Part shown: positions 6,118 to 6,191 of the stretch, piece by piece
How positions within the stretch are numbered: position 1 is the first letter of the stretch
Layout: each line of letters opens with the position of its first letter
Assembly (NCBI GenBank): GCA_025353985.1
Contig: JANXNT010000193.1
Coordinates: forward strand, 1 to 6,191
Direction: 5' to 3'
Origin: Limnoglobus sp.
GTDB lineage: Bacteria > Planctomycetota > Planctomycetia > Gemmatales > Gemmataceae
Length of the DNA stretch: 6,191 nucleotides
Made by a program: the position numbers and the translations under genes
Notes under the pieces: generated by a model
The model's database searches: none
What the model saw: only the letters and a program-made list of their open reading frames with translations
Told to the model about the DNA's origin: nothing

Positions 6118-6191
6118 GGCACGTGTCTCTGGCACAAATGGAGTGTCAGTATCCTAAACGCACATTGAGCGAAAGAATTACCGAATTTGTG

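Noticed and set aside
6133..6191. CACAAAT (6133-6139) and ATTTGTG (6185-6191) inverted pair upstream of the PSCyt gene, with a GATACT -10-like hexamer between
   Set aside because: The match is only 7 bp per arm, separated by 45 bp, with one arm at the window edge. The -10-like element matches 4 of 6 and has no -35. This is too weak to call a promoter or operator.

Overview
The window looks like a piece of a planctomycete chromosome, probably Gemmataceae-like. The strongest reason is an adjacent pair on the minus strand: a PSCyt1/DUF1549/DUF1553 secreted cytochrome-type protein followed by a Tat-exported DUF1501 protein. That pairing is a hallmark of Planctomycetes and related PVC bacteria, where it occurs in many copies per genome. 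All supported genes lie on the minus strand, so transcription runs from the right end of the window to the left.

Right half (about 2270-6117). The PSCyt1/DUF1549/DUF1553 gene (796 codons from the preferred start) is followed after a short gap by the DUF1501 gene (472 codons from the preferred start). They very probably form one transcription unit. Both products carry export signals, and a hairpin with a U-tract about 25 bp after the DUF1501 stop is a plausible terminator.

Middle (about 1870-2270). There is no convincing gene here. The stretch is dominated by a compact structure of about 305 bp bounded by a near-perfect 17-bp inverted repeat. It contains five 21-bp tandem units in exact phase, and the terminator-like hairpin sits just inside its right arm. 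The right arm begins 4 bp after the DUF1501 stop codon. It resembles a MITE-like or other small non-autonomous repeat element, and it is the least explained object in the window.

Left-middle (about 609-1870). A visibly more AT-rich stretch holds four short, tightly packed minus-strand reading frames of unknown function. The spacing is operon-like (8, 2 and 6 nt between frames), one junction carries an AGGAGG, and the last frame seems broken by a +1 frameshift. None is recognisable, except that the second has a HEAT-like helical look. This is best read as a small accessory cassette, possibly decaying.

Left end (1-512). The N-terminal 170 codons of a sugar phosphate isomerase/epimerase (xylose isomerase-like TIM barrel) run off the window edge. 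A perfect TATAAT lies 34 bp upstream of its start codon.
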